The position numbers and the translations under genes were made by a program. The notes under the pieces were generated by a model. It searched no databases and was not told where the DNA came from. It saw only the letters and a program-made list of their open reading frames with translations. From CAVVEQ01 sp963806635 (lineage in GTDB: Bacteria; Chloroflexota; Anaerolineae; Anaerolineales; Anaerolineaceae), in the NCBI GenBank assembly GCA_963806635.1, contig CAWDZA010000015.1, positions 248,001-312,000 on the forward strand: DNA of 64,000 nt, written 5' to 3'. Shown here piece after piece: positions 1-8,417 of the stretch. Numbering within the stretch: the stretch's first letter is position 1; each line of letters opens with the position of its first letter.

Positions 1-375
1 CTGCGCAAATTCTCAACCGCGGAGAAATGGCTGATCAGCATTCCCTTCAGCGTTTACCTGGGCTGGATCACTGTGGCTACCATCGCAAACGCCACAGCGC
101 TACTGAAATATTCCGGCTGGAGCGGATGGGGCGTGAATGGGCAGGTTTGGACGATCCTTCTGCTGGCGGCAGGGGTGGTCATCTCCGCGCTGATGAGCCT
201 GCGTCACCGGGATATTGGGTATGCTCTGGTTCTTGTCTGGGCATTCACCGGCATCGCGGTCAAATGGCTGGGGGTTTACCCGGCAGTGGTGATAAGCGCC
301 TTTATCGCGGTCGGATTTGTCCTCCTCTTTCTTGCGATTGGGCGATTGCGGAAACCGAAACTGCAGGGAGCATAA
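1..375 (+). CDS. TspO/MBR-like tryptophan-rich membrane protein, C-terminal part
   Basis: The frame is open from base 1, so the gene starts outside the window; 124 residues are visible. They form three to four hydrophobic helices. The segment PFSVYLGWITVATIAN, followed by a Trp/Gly-rich loop (SGWSGWG), resembles the second half of bacterial proteins annotated as tryptophan-rich sensory protein. The RRDIGYALV-like turn (here HRDIGYALV) before the next helix also fits that family. The usual role is a membrane sensor or tetrapyrrole-binding protein; no ligand can be assigned here. The gene ends on a terminator shared with the convergent valS. The ATG at 73 is internal and not the real start. Confidence 0.65.
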   Translation: MRKFSTAEKWLISIPFSVYLGWITVATIANATALLKYSGWSGWGVNGQVWTILLLAAGVVISALMSLRHRDIGYALVLVWAFTGIAVKWLGVYPAVVISAFIAVGFVLLFLAIGRLRKPKLQGA

Positions 376-387
376 TACCCAAAAGAA

Positions 388-416
388 AAACCGGAAGGGA
401 AAACCCCTTCCGGTTT
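388..416. terminator. bidirectional intrinsic terminator
   Basis: A 12-bp perfect stem (388-399 with 405-416) with a five-base loop sits between two convergent genes. It is followed by a T-rich run on the plus side (ATTTTTA) and by a T-rich run on the minus side (complement of the A-run at 381-390). It can therefore end both the TspO-like gene and valS. Confidence 0.85.
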
Positions 417-420
417 ATTT

Positions 421-3120
421 TTACTTCAATTGAATTCGCAATTTTCCGGCGGTTTCCTGGAAACTTTGAAGTTTGTCGCGCTCTTTTTCCACCAGGGCTG
501 CCGGTGCGCGTTTGGCAAAATCGCTGGAGAGCAATTTCTCCAGCCGTTCGATCTGGGATTCAGCTTCGTGCAGATCCTGCTCCTGGCGGGTGCGGTCTAG
601 GGCTCCATCCGCTTTGATAGGTGCCGGGATGAAAACCTCGACACCGCGAAGAACCAGGGAGAGATTTCCAACTGGTTTTTCCCCCAGCGCTTTCCGAATC
701 TCCGTCTTATCCTGATCCAACTTGGCCAGGCTGAACAGCACACTTTTCTGTGATTCGAGCAGGTCGAGATTTTCGCCAGCGGCGATCTTTGTGGGGAGCC
801 GCTCGCCTGGGGCGATTCCGTTTTCAGTGCGCAGGTTGCGAATGCCTTTGACCAATTCCATGATCAATTCAAAATCTTCGATCGGCTTGACTTCATTGAT
901 GGCTAGCGATGAGGGTTCCGGCCATCGTGAGATCATCAGGGCATCCTCCCAATCGCCGGATTGCGACTGCGCGCGAAATCCCTTTTCCCTGGCAGCCTGT
1001 TTGAGGTAACCCCATAGTTCCTCGGTAATAAAGGGAGTGAACGGGTGCAGCAGGCGCAAGCAGGTATCCAAAACCTGCATTAGGATGATCGCTGTCTGTC
1101 TGGCTTGACCACCTCCGGCAGCAAGCTGCTGCTTGGAGACTTCGATGTACCAATCCGCAAATTCACTCCAGAGAAAGTCGTACACCTGGCGGCCGCCTTC
1201 ACCGTAAAGATGACCTTCGAAAAGACGATCTACACTTCGAACTAAACCGGAAAGCTTAGTCTGGATCCACTGATCTGCCAAAGTGGCTTGTGCTGGTTCT
1301 CCGGAATCTGAGGGCGCGTTCTCAATCGCAGCGATCACAAACCGGCCAACATTCCAGATCTTGTTGGCAAAATTCCGGTTGGCCTCCACTTTCTTCACGG
1401 AAAGGTTCTTGTCATTTCCGGGAGCTGAACCGACCAACACACTGAAGCGCAATGCGTCGGTACCCAGATCGTTCATCAGGATTAATGGGTCGATCACATT
1501 GCCCTTGGTCTTGCTCATCTTTTGTCCATGCTCATCGCGGATTAAGCCGTGTAAAAAAACCGTGCTGAAAGGGACTTCGCCGGTGAATTCCAGGCCGAAC
1601 ATGATCATGCGCGCCACCCAGAAGAAGAGGATGTCGTATCCCGTTTCCATCATGGTGGTGGGATAGAAATAGCGCATGTCGGGTGTATCCTGCGGCCAGC
1701 CCAGGGTGGAGAACGGCCAGAGCCCGGAGGAGAACCAGGTATCCAACACGTCCGGATCCTGCTCGATCTTTTCACTGTGGCAATGGCTGCAAATGGTAGG
1801 ATCGGTCCGCGAAACCGTAATTTCACCACAATCTGTGCAGTACCAAACAGGGATGCGATGCCCCCACCATAACTGGCGGCTGATGCACCAGTCCTGGATG
1901 TTCTCCAACCAGTTGTTATAGACTTTGGTAAAGTGCTCCGGAACGAACTTGATCTTCCCGCCGCGGACGGCTTCCAGGGCTGCTTCCGCCAGGGGTTGGA
2001 TGCGGATAAACCATTGGGTGGAGATCATCGGTTCGACGATCTCACCTCCCCGTTGAGAGCGGGGGACGTTGATCCGGTATGGTTTTTCTTCGATCACGAG
2101 CCCGGCTTCGCGCATATCCGCCCAAATCTTCTTCCGGCATTCAAAGCGGTCGAGGCCCTCATATTTTCCACCACTTGAATTTACCTTCGCGGATTCATCC
2201 AATACGGAGATGACATCCAAATTGTGGGTTTTTCCGATTTCGTAGTCATTGGGATCGTGACCCGGGGTGATCTTGAGGGCACCCGTGCCGAACTCGCGGT
2301 CCACGTAAGTGTCGCTGATCACCGGGATCTCGCGACCGAGGATGGGCACCAGGGCGGTTTTACCGATAAATTTCTGGTAACGGGGATCTTCCGGGTGGAC
2401 TGCCACGGCAGTATCGCCCAGTATGGTCTCGGGGCGGGTGGTGGCAACAGGGATGAAATCGCCTGAGCCGTCTGCGAGCATGTATTTGAAGAAGTACAGG
2501 GTGCCGTTTTCTTCGGAGTACTCCACCTCGAGATCGCTGACCGCGGTACGCAGGAGAGGCGCCCAATTAATCAATCGTTTTCCTCGATAGATCAATCCTT
2601 TTTCGTAAAGGCGGACAAACGCTTCACGCACTGCCTTCGATAACCCTTCATCCAACGTAAATCGTTCCCTTGACCAGTCGCAGGATGCACCAAGGCGTCG
2701 GATTTGTCTGGTTATCAGGCTGCCATACTTTTCCTTCCACTCCCAGGTGCGTTTGACGAATTCCTCCCTCCCGAGCTCATCCCTGGTGACCTCGTCATTT
2801 TCCAGGAGGTACCTTTCCACCAGCATCTGCGTCGCAATACCAGCGTGGTCGGTTCCCGGCACCCACAGAGCGGAGAGTCCCTTCATGCGGGCATGGCGGA
2901 TCATCAGGTCCTCCATGGCTACGAACATCGCATGCCCTAGATGAAGTTCACCGGTAACGTTGGGGGGAGGAATGGCGATCACGTATGGTTTAACGGAGGG
3001 ATCGAAATCCGGCTTTTGTGGATCGCTGGAGGGGGAGAAATACCCCCGCTGCTCCCACCAATCGTACAGGCGCTGTTCGGTGGATTTGAAATCATAGGCT
3101 TTCGGTAATTCGATCGGCAT
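421..3120 (-). CDS. valS: valyl-tRNA synthetase
   Basis: Class I aminoacyl-tRNA synthetase that charges tRNA-Val and edits misactivated Thr. About 899 residues, the normal length. The HIGH signature is HLGH at residues 60-63 within PPPNVTGELHLGH. The second signature is KMSKT, a small variant of KMSKS, in GQKMSKTKGNVIDP. The CP1 editing domain lies between them, with a CxxC...CxxC zinc-type knuckle just before DTWFSSGLWP. The C-terminus has the coiled coil typical of ValRS. The frame extends upstream of the start, but that part is the T-box leader. Two ATGs stand in tandem (3123 and 3120); the second is 6 bases from an AGGAG and is preferred. Regulated by the T-box leader. Confidence 0.97.
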   Translation of the reverse strand: MPIELPKAYDFKSTEQRLYDWWEQRGYFSPSSDPQKPDFDPSVKPYVIAIPPPNVTGELHLGHAMFVAMEDLMIRHARMKGLSALWVPGTDHAGIATQMLVERYLLENDEVTRDELGREEFVKRTWEWKEKYGSLITRQIRRLGASCDWSRERFTLDEGLSKAVREAFVRLYEKGLIYRGKRLINWAPLLRTAVSDLEVEYSEENGTLYFFKYMLADGSGDFIPVATTRPETILGDTAVAVHPEDPRYQKFIGKTALVPILGREIPVISDTYVDREFGTGALKITPGHDPNDYEIGKTHNLDVISVLDESAKVNSSGGKYEGLDRFECRKKIWADMREAGLVIEEKPYRINVPRSQRGGEIVEPMISTQWFIRIQPLAEAALEAVRGGKIKFVPEHFTKVYNNWLENIQDWCISRQLWWGHRIPVWYCTDCGEITVSRTDPTICSHCHSEKIEQDPDVLDTWFSSGLWPFSTLGWPQDTPDMRYFYPTTMMETGYDILFFWVARMIMFGLEFTGEVPFSTVFLHGLIRDEHGQKMSKTKGNVIDPLILMNDLGTDALRFSVLVGSAPGNDKNLSVKKVEANRNFANKIWNVGRFVIAAIENAPSDSGEPAQATLADQWIQTKLSGLVRSVDRLFEGHLYGEGGRQVYDFLWSEFADWYIEVSKQQLAAGGGQARQTAIILMQVLDTCLRLLHPFTPFITEELWGYLKQAAREKGFRAQSQSGDWEDALMISRWPEPSSLAINEVKPIEDFELIMELVKGIRNLRTENGIAPGERLPTKIAAGENLDLLESQKSVLFSLAKLDQDKTEIRKALGEKPVGNLSLVLRGVEVFIPAPIKADGALDRTRQEQDLHEAESQIERLEKLLSSDFAKRAPAALVEKERDKLQSFQETAGKLRIQLK

Positions 3121-3123
3121 CAT

Positions 3124-3399
3124 GCACTCCTTTAAAATAAAAACCCTTTCATCCCTGAGGACGAAAGAGCCTGTCTTCCGCGGTACCACCCCGGTTCGCC
3201 TTTCCTGGCGCACTCACCCGCACACATCATTGCGGTTCAGCGTTAGCGGGCTTACCCGTGCCGTTCTACTCTCTAGAAGATTTCTTCGGCATTTTACCCT
3301 GCGACTTCGATTGCTGCCTGCTTGGGATCTTCTCAGTCAGTCCATCCCTTCCTGTCAGCCGCGACACAATCTACTCCTCAGAGCTCAGAATATTTGTCT
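3124..3399 (-). promoter_or_regulatory. T-box riboswitch leader of valS
   Basis: On the minus strand the leader contains the conserved T-box core GGTGGTACCGCG (complement of 3178-3190). It is followed by a terminator hairpin (complement of about 3141-3170, arms CTCTTTCGTCC and GGGATGAAAGGG) and a U-rich tail (TTTTTATTTTA). The T-box core normally pairs with the uncharged tRNA acceptor end and favours the antiterminator. A GUC that could act as a Val specifier lies near 3302-3306, but I cannot fold Stem I well enough to be sure. Expected behaviour: valS is read through when tRNA-Val is uncharged. Confidence 0.9.
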
Positions 3400-3405
3400 T
3401 CGTTC

Positions 3406-3434
3406 ATTATAGTCATGGCACTGGGTAAAGTCAA
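3406..3434 (-). promoter_or_regulatory. sigma-70 type promoter for valS
   Basis: Minus strand: -35 TTGACT (3434-3429), 17-base spacer, -10 TATAAT (3411-3406). Transcription should start near 3399, just ahead of the T-box leader. Confidence 0.88.
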
Positions 3435-3497
3435 TAAAAAGACGCGAAGCGGATCGAAATTCGCATTTTTTACTTTTGTCGGTTAAACTAATTCCAC

Positions 3498-4937
3498 ATG
3501 GTTCCTATCATCCGGACAAGGTTATCCGCAACTTTATTATTGTTTTGCGTTCTCTCAATAGCTGTTTCTGCCTGTCAGCCATTCGTGACGGGGGTGGCTG
3601 CCACCGCGACGACGCAACCCACCAGGCGGCCGACCACGCAACCGACAATTATCCCGGACGAACGCTCCACGCTGGCTGCGGAACTGCAGGTATCCCCGGG
3701 GGCGCTTGCAGGCACGAAGCTCACTTTTTGGCATCCCCTCTCTGGTAAGTCCGCGGACGTATTAAACCAATTAGTCAACGAATTCAACCAGAGGAACGTG
3801 TACGGGATCTTTGTTACCCCGTCATCATACTTCAGTGAGTCCGAGTTGTCAGCGGAGATGGAAAACGTTTTTCAGACGAATTCGCCCTTGCCTTCCATAG
3901 TGATGGCTTCTGCGGACCTGCTCAACAAATGGCAGCAGGACACCGGGGATGTGATCGATCTGGAGCCCTACCTGAATGAAGCGGGGGTCGGTTTGACCCA
4001 GCAACAACTTGCTGACTTATTCCCATCTTTTTTTCCGAAGGAAGCAGACGAAGCAGGCAGACTGGGGTTGCCGGCTTATCGCAGCGGAGGAGTACTTTTT
4101 TACAATCAAACCTGGGCGAGCGAATTGGGATTTCAAAACCCGCCTGCCACATCGGAAGAATTCAAGCAGCAAGCCTGCGCGGCAGCGGAGGCGAATGCAA
4201 GCGATAAGAAACGCGCCAACGATGGGACGGGAGGGTGGTTCATCAACACTGGATGGGAGAGCGCGGTGAGCTGGCTGCAGGCGTTTGGATTTAATCGTCT
4301 GCAGGCAGGCGGCAGCGGGGATTTCTCTTTTTCCACTCCAGAGGCAGAAAAGGCATTGACCTACTTGAAAAGTTTGAACGATCAGGGCTGTGCCTGGAGC
4401 GGCCGCAAGTCCGATCCGCAGGAGTATTTCGCCACCCGACAGGCACTTTTCTATTCAGCGTCGTTGGAGGAAATTGCGTCCCAAGCAATAACGAACACCC
4501 GGCTTGATTCTCAGGACCAATGGATTCCGATCGCTTACCCAGATCAAACGGCTTCAAGCGAAATCCTGACAACCGGGTACGATTATGCCATTTTGAAATC
4601 CGATGCCCGCTCCCAGATGGCGGCCTGGCTGTTCATCAAATGGCTATCGGATCCTGCCCGTCATGCCCGGCTGGCTGCTGCGGATACCACCTTTCCGCTT
4701 TCCTATTCAGAGGTGGCTACCCTCGGTTCGCTGGGCGAGCAGAACCTGCAATGGCAGCAGGCGCTTGGATTCATTTCACAAGCCAGGCTGGCTCCCGATT
4801 TTCCCGACTGGTGGATGGTACGCCAGATTCTGGAGGACGCCTTTTGGAAGAGCCTACAGCCAAATGTGACTGAGTCTGATCTGCCCATCATCCTGCGTGA
4901 ATTGGATGCAACCATTTCCGAGGTACTTGGCAGGTGA
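3498..4937 (+). CDS. extracellular solute-binding lipoprotein (ABC transporter, family 1 type)
   Basis: 479 residues. An N-terminal hydrophobic segment ends in the lipobox VSAC, then a Thr/Pro-rich linker, so the mature protein should be lipid-anchored outside the membrane. The body begins with KLTFWHPLSG and contains the periplasmic-binding pattern of sugar-binding proteins (LNQLVNEFN..., later GYDYAILKSDARSQMAAWLFIKWLSD). Sugar or oligosaccharide binding is the family expectation; the ligand is unknown. No permease or ATPase gene lies beside it, so it must work with transporter parts encoded elsewhere. A TAAACT hexamer at 3484-3489 stands 8 bases before the ATG and no Shine-Dalgarno is seen, so the mRNA may be leaderless. 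The stop overlaps the rnhA start. Confidence 0.85.
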   Translation: MVPIIRTRLSATLLLFCVLSIAVSACQPFVTGVAATATTQPTRRPTTQPTIIPDERSTLAAELQVSPGALAGTKLTFWHPLSGKSADVLNQLVNEFNQRNVYGIFVTPSSYFSESELSAEMENVFQTNSPLPSIVMASADLLNKWQQDTGDVIDLEPYLNEAGVGLTQQQLADLFPSFFPKEADEAGRLGLPAYRSGGVLFYNQTWASELGFQNPPATSEEFKQQACAAAEANASDKKRANDGTGGWFINTGWESAVSWLQAFGFNRLQAGGSGDFSFSTPEAEKALTYLKSLNDQGCAWSGRKSDPQEYFATRQALFYSASLEEIASQAITNTRLDSQDQWIPIAYPDQTASSEILTTGYDYAILKSDARSQMAAWLFIKWLSDPARHARLAAADTTFPLSYSEVATLGSLGEQNLQWQQALGFISQARLAPDFPDWWMVRQILEDAFWKSLQPNVTESDLPIILRELDATISEVLGR

Positions 4938-5374
4938 AGAAAAAACTTCCCGAGGCGGTGATCTACACTGACGGTGCCTGTGATCCGAATCCGGGACGGG
5001 GCGGCTGGGCAGCCCTGATCATCACGCAGACCGAGAAACTGGAGATCAGTGGCAGGGAAGCGGAAAGTACCAACAACCGCATGGAACTGACCGCCGCCAT
5101 CCGGGCGTTGAAATCCCTGAAACAACCATCCACTGTGACGATCTATACGGATTCCCAGTATGTGCAGAAAGGGATCAGGGAATGGCTGCCGGGGTGGATC
5201 AGGAAGAACTGGCGGACGACCACTGGAAAGGTTGCCAACCGCGATCTCTGGGAGGAATTACTGGAAGCGGAAAAACCTCACCAGGTGCGCTGGGAGTGGT
5301 TGCGGGGACATGATGGAGATTTGAACAACCAACGGGTGGATCTGCTTGCGAAACGAGCGCGTTCAAAATCCTGA
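4934..5374 (+). CDS. rnhA: ribonuclease HI
   Basis: 146 residues, standard size. Cleaves the RNA strand of RNA-DNA hybrids with two Mg ions. Catalytic residues are visible: D13 (YTDGACDPNPG), E51 (NNRMELTA), D73 (YTDSQYV) and D137 (NNQRVD), with the general-base His127 in GHDGD. The GTG start overlaps the stop of the preceding lipoprotein gene (GTGA), which implies translational coupling even though the two functions look unrelated. It converges with the chromate transporter gene; the two corrected stops would be one base apart. Confidence 0.96.
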   Translation: MKKKLPEAVIYTDGACDPNPGRGGWAALIITQTEKLEISGREAESTNNRMELTAAIRALKSLKQPSTVTIYTDSQYVQKGIREWLPGWIRKNWRTTTGKVANRDLWEELLEAEKPHQVRWEWLRGHDGDLNNQRVDLLAKRARSKS

Positions 5375-5375
5375 G

Positions 5376-6621
5376 CTAGCTGAGACCGAGTACCAGGCAG
5401 ATCGCCCAGAGCGCCAGACCGATCAGGAATACCCAAACGCGCCCAGAGCGCCAGCCCAATCAGGAAAACCCAAACAATCTGCAGCTTCAAAAAGCGTACC
5501 GCGCCAAATGCGGCCACGGCGAAAAGAGCTGTCAGCCACCCTCGGATACCCGTTTGCGCCATTTGGTAAGTGATCATGACCAGCATCCCGACGAAAGCAG
5601 CCAGCACGCCTGCCAGAGCGCCCTTGATAACGGTGGAATTGCGCACCCGATTATAAATCTGGGTGAAGATCAGGGTCATTGCAAAGGTGGGTGAAAAAAT
5701 GGCGAAGGTAGCAGCGATCGCACCAAATACACCGGCGACTTTGTATCCGATGAAGACTACTGTTACAAGGAATGGTCCGGGGGTGATCTGACCCATGGCG
5801 ACGCCATCCGAGAATTGAGTGGGGGTGAGCAGGTGCAGGTGATCCACTACTTCCGTACGCAGCAGGGGCAGGATCATCATCCCGTTGCCGAAGGCAATCG
5901 AGCCGATCTTGAAAAAGGAAAGACAAAGATAATTGAGCGGGGGAGCGAAGGTGGTGCAGATCGCCAGGTAGCCCAGGATGATGGCTACCACGATCCCGAT
6001 CTGGATCCAATCCCAGCGCGTGGAGTGCACGTCCAAATCCATTGGCGCCTCCTCCTCGGCTGGAATCTTTTTGGGGCGCAGCAGCAGAATTCCCAATGCC
6101 AGCGATACAAGCACGATCCAGAGGGAATCAACCGAAAAGTAGATGGCTGGAATTGCCGCGATTGCGATTAGCCAGGCTGCCCAACTTCGCAGCGCTTTCA
6201 ATCCCAGATCGATGGCCAGGTTAAGGATGATCCCCACCACGATGGCTTCCAGCCCAATGAATAGTTTGGGAACCCAGGGAATATTGCCAGTGGAGAAATA
6301 CAGCGCGGAAAGCCCGAGCATCAGCAGGAACGAGGGCAGGACGAACCCCATGGTGGAAATGATCGCCCCCGGTACGCGCCGAATCTGATACCCCAGGTAG
6401 GCTGCGTAATCGAAGTTCACCGGGCCGGGGTATAACTGGACGAGGGCAATGCCCTCATCCAGTTTTTCCTCACTCAGCCAACCTCGTTTTTTGATATTGG
6501 CACGCAGCACCTGCAGCGCAGTGAAACCAAAAGCAGTCAGCCCGGTGAAAAGAAAGGTCTTCGCCAGGGTGAAATACCCAATAGGCTGTTCTCTCTGGGG
6601 TGCGCGGGGTTCTTCAGGCAT
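5376..6621 (-). CDS. chrA: chromate transporter family protein (ChrA/CHR), 3' end frameshifted
   Basis: Polytopic membrane protein of about 415 residues in two homologous halves, as in long-chain CHR transporters. Each half starts with a GF-type motif (FTGLTAFGFTALQV; FFKIGSIAFGNGMMI) and carries the P-G motif (QLYPGPVNFDYAAYLGY; GQITPGPFLVTVVFIGY). Family members export chromate; some have other or unknown substrates. The uncorrected frame runs to 5278 into rnhA. A 37-bp near-duplication at 5404-5475 shifts the frame inside the last helix. Reading through only one copy gives ...VWVFLIGLALWAICLVLGLS and a stop at 5376-5378, exactly abutting rnhA. It lies 11 bp downstream of the aldo/keto reductase gene and is probably cotranscribed with it. 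Confidence 0.85.
5404..5475. repeat. 37-bp tandem near-repeat in chrA
   Basis: Copy 1 is 5404-5438 and copy 2 is 5441-5475, with period 37. The 35-base cores differ at three positions. All three are third-codon positions of the same VWVFLIGLALW stretch. Because 37 is not a multiple of three, the second copy breaks the reading frame. Confidence 0.9.
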
Positions 6622-6632
6622 GGGGTCGGGAT

Positions 6633-7625
6633 TTAATTCGCCAGGATCTTCTCAATCTCTTCAAGTTCCGCGCTGGAAAAATCCAATCGATCAAGGGCGG
6701 CGACGTTCTCTTCAAGCTGTTTTACCGAGCTTGCTCCGATCAAGGCCGATGTCATCCCCTGCAGGCGCAACACCCAGGCGATGGCAAACTGCGCCATGTT
6801 CTGTCCGCGAGTTTTAGCCAGGGCATAGAGCCGGCGAACCTTGTCGATCTTTTCCGGGGTGATATCCGAGGTCTGCAGGAATCCCACAGGACCCGCGGCA
6901 CGGGAATCCGAGGGGATGCCTTCCAGGTAGCGATTGGTGAGCAGTCCCTGGGCTAGCGGAGAGAAGGCGATGCATCCAATGCCTTCGTCATTCAGCACGG
7001 TCATCAGGTCCTTCTCGATCCAGCGATCGAACATGTTATAGGAGGGCTGGTGGATCAGGCAGGGTGTTCCCAGGCGGTTCAGCTCGCGCACCGCGGTGCG
7101 GGTTTCCTCCGCGGAATACGAGGAGATACCCACATAAAGCGCCCGCCCGCTGCGGACGATATAATCCAGGGCGCCCATGGATTCCTCAATGGGGGTCTCC
7201 GGATCGGGGCGATGGTGGTAAAAAATATCCACATAATTAAGACCCATGCGCTTCAGGCTCTGATCCAGGCTGGCAACAAGGTATTTGCGCGATCCCCAAT
7301 TCCCGTAGGGTCCCGGCCACATCACCCAGCCGGCTTTGGAGGAGATGACCATCTCATCCCGGTAGGGGCGAAAGTCTTTTTCAAGAATCCGGCCGAAGTT
7401 TTCCTCGGCAGACCCAGGCGGGGGACCATAGTTGTTGGCCAGGTCAAAATGAGTAACGCCGAGATCAAACGCGCGGCGCACGATCGCGCGTCCATTTTCG
7501 AAGGGATTGATCCCGCCAAAATTGTGCCAGAAACCGAGTGAAACCGCCGGAAGCATCATTCCGCTGTTCCCGCTGCGGTTATAGAGCATTTTTTCGTACC
7601 GTGACTCCAAAGGCAGATATTCCAT
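6633..7625 (-). CDS. gpr: aldo/keto reductase, L-glyceraldehyde 3-phosphate reductase type
   Basis: About 330 residues with very close resemblance to E. coli YghZ (Gpr): SLGFWHNFG, FDLGVTHFDLANNYGPPPGS, SSKAGWVMWPGPYG, SLDQSLKRMGLNYVDIFYHH and LIGASSVKQLEENV. This is a TIM-barrel NADPH-dependent reductase; the catalytic tetrad Asp/Tyr/Lys/His is represented by D in HFDLANNY, the Y of NNY, K in SSKAG and H in FYHH. Related enzymes detoxify L-GAP or methylglyoxal. The frame also has an ATG at 7637, but the ATG at 7625 has a GGAG 6 bases before it and is preferred. A TATAAT (minus strand 7657-7652) lies in the divergent interval shared with rsmG. Confidence 0.92.
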   Translation of the reverse strand: MEYLPLESRYEKMLYNRSGNSGMMLPAVSLGFWHNFGGINPFENGRAIVRRAFDLGVTHFDLANNYGPPPGSAEENFGRILEKDFRPYRDEMVISSKAGWVMWPGPYGNWGSRKYLVASLDQSLKRMGLNYVDIFYHHRPDPETPIEESMGALDYIVRSGRALYVGISSYSAEETRTAVRELNRLGTPCLIHQPSYNMFDRWIEKDLMTVLNDEGIGCIAFSPLAQGLLTNRYLEGIPSDSRAAGPVGFLQTSDITPEKIDKVRRLYALAKTRGQNMAQFAIAWVLRLQGMTSALIGASSVKQLEENVAALDRLDFSSAELEEIEKILAN

Positions 7626-7701
7626 TTTGGTCTCCATTTATTTATGCCCCAATTATAGATGTATTTTTCGAGCTTGTATCGGCTCGGATATAATCTTTTT
7701 C
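7626..7701. promoter_or_regulatory. divergent promoter interval between gpr and rsmG
   Basis: The 76-bp interval has a -10 hexamer for each direction. On the minus strand TATAAT is at 7657-7652, upstream of the aldo/keto reductase. On the plus strand TATAAT is at 7689-7694, seven bases before the GTG of rsmG. No good -35 is seen for either. Confidence 0.6.
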
Positions 7702-8415
7702 GTGGATACGTTTATTGATCAATGTTTCACATTGAGCGGACGAAGGATCACACCTGAACAGGCGCAGGCCTTTCAGGTCTATGAGGATGAATTGGTCGCC
7801 TGGAACGAAAAATACAATCTGACCGCCATCCGCAGCCGCGAGGAAATCCGCGTGAAGCATTTCCTGGATTCGCTTACCTGCTTCACCCAACTGGGAGATA
7901 TCCGCGGTTTATCTTTGATTGATATTGGCACCGGCGCGGGATTTCCAGGCCTGCCGATCAAAATTGTCGACCCGCAAGCTGTGGTAACCCTTGCAGATTC
8001 AGTTGGCAAGAAGCTGGATTTCTGCGCTCACATCATCGACACGCTTCACCTGGAAAATATTCGGTGTATTCAATCCAGAGCTGAAGATCTGGGGCAGGAT
8101 GCTTCCCACCGAGAGCATTATGACCGGGTTCTGGCGCGGGCGGTGGCGGGGCTGCCAGTTCTGGCTGAGTATGTTCTGCCTTTATTGAAAGTCGGTGGGA
8201 AGGGGGTTATCCAGAAAGGTAGCCACGCGCCGTCAGAAGTGACAGAGGCAGGGAGAGCGATCGATGTATTGGGGGGCAGGATCCTGGATGTTTCCCAGGT
8301 GGTTCTTCCTGGGCTGGAGGAAACCCGTTACCTGATCACCATTGAAAAAATCAAACCGACTCCGCGCGAATTCCCACGCAGGGCAGGCGTACCTTCCAAA
8401 AAGCCGATTGTTTAA
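7702..8415 (+). CDS. rsmG: 16S rRNA (guanine-527-N7)-methyltransferase
   Basis: 237 residues. SAM-dependent enzyme that methylates G527 of 16S rRNA; its loss gives low-level streptomycin resistance. The SAM site is LIDIGTGAGFPGLP, preceded by the family signature NLTAIRSREEIRVKHFLDSL, with SRAEDL and ARAVAGLPVLAEY downstream. A longer frame back to 7627 exists, but those residues are encoded by the divergent promoter. The GTG at 7702 begins the conserved part. A TATAAT at 7689-7694 puts the predicted transcript start at the GTG itself, so this mRNA is probably leaderless. Confidence 0.95.
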   Translation: MDTFIDQCFTLSGRRITPEQAQAFQVYEDELVAWNEKYNLTAIRSREEIRVKHFLDSLTCFTQLGDIRGLSLIDIGTGAGFPGLPIKIVDPQAVVTLADSVGKKLDFCAHIIDTLHLENIRCIQSRAEDLGQDASHREHYDRVLARAVAGLPVLAEYVLPLLKVGGKGVIQKGSHAPSEVTEAGRAIDVLGGRILDVSQVVLPGLEETRYLITIEKIKPTPREFPRRAGVPSKKPIV

Positions 8416-8417
8416 AT

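Noticed and set aside
27..617. 196-residue plus-strand ORF at the window start
   Set aside because: It runs through the bidirectional terminator and into valS antisense; the TspO-like frame is the coding one.
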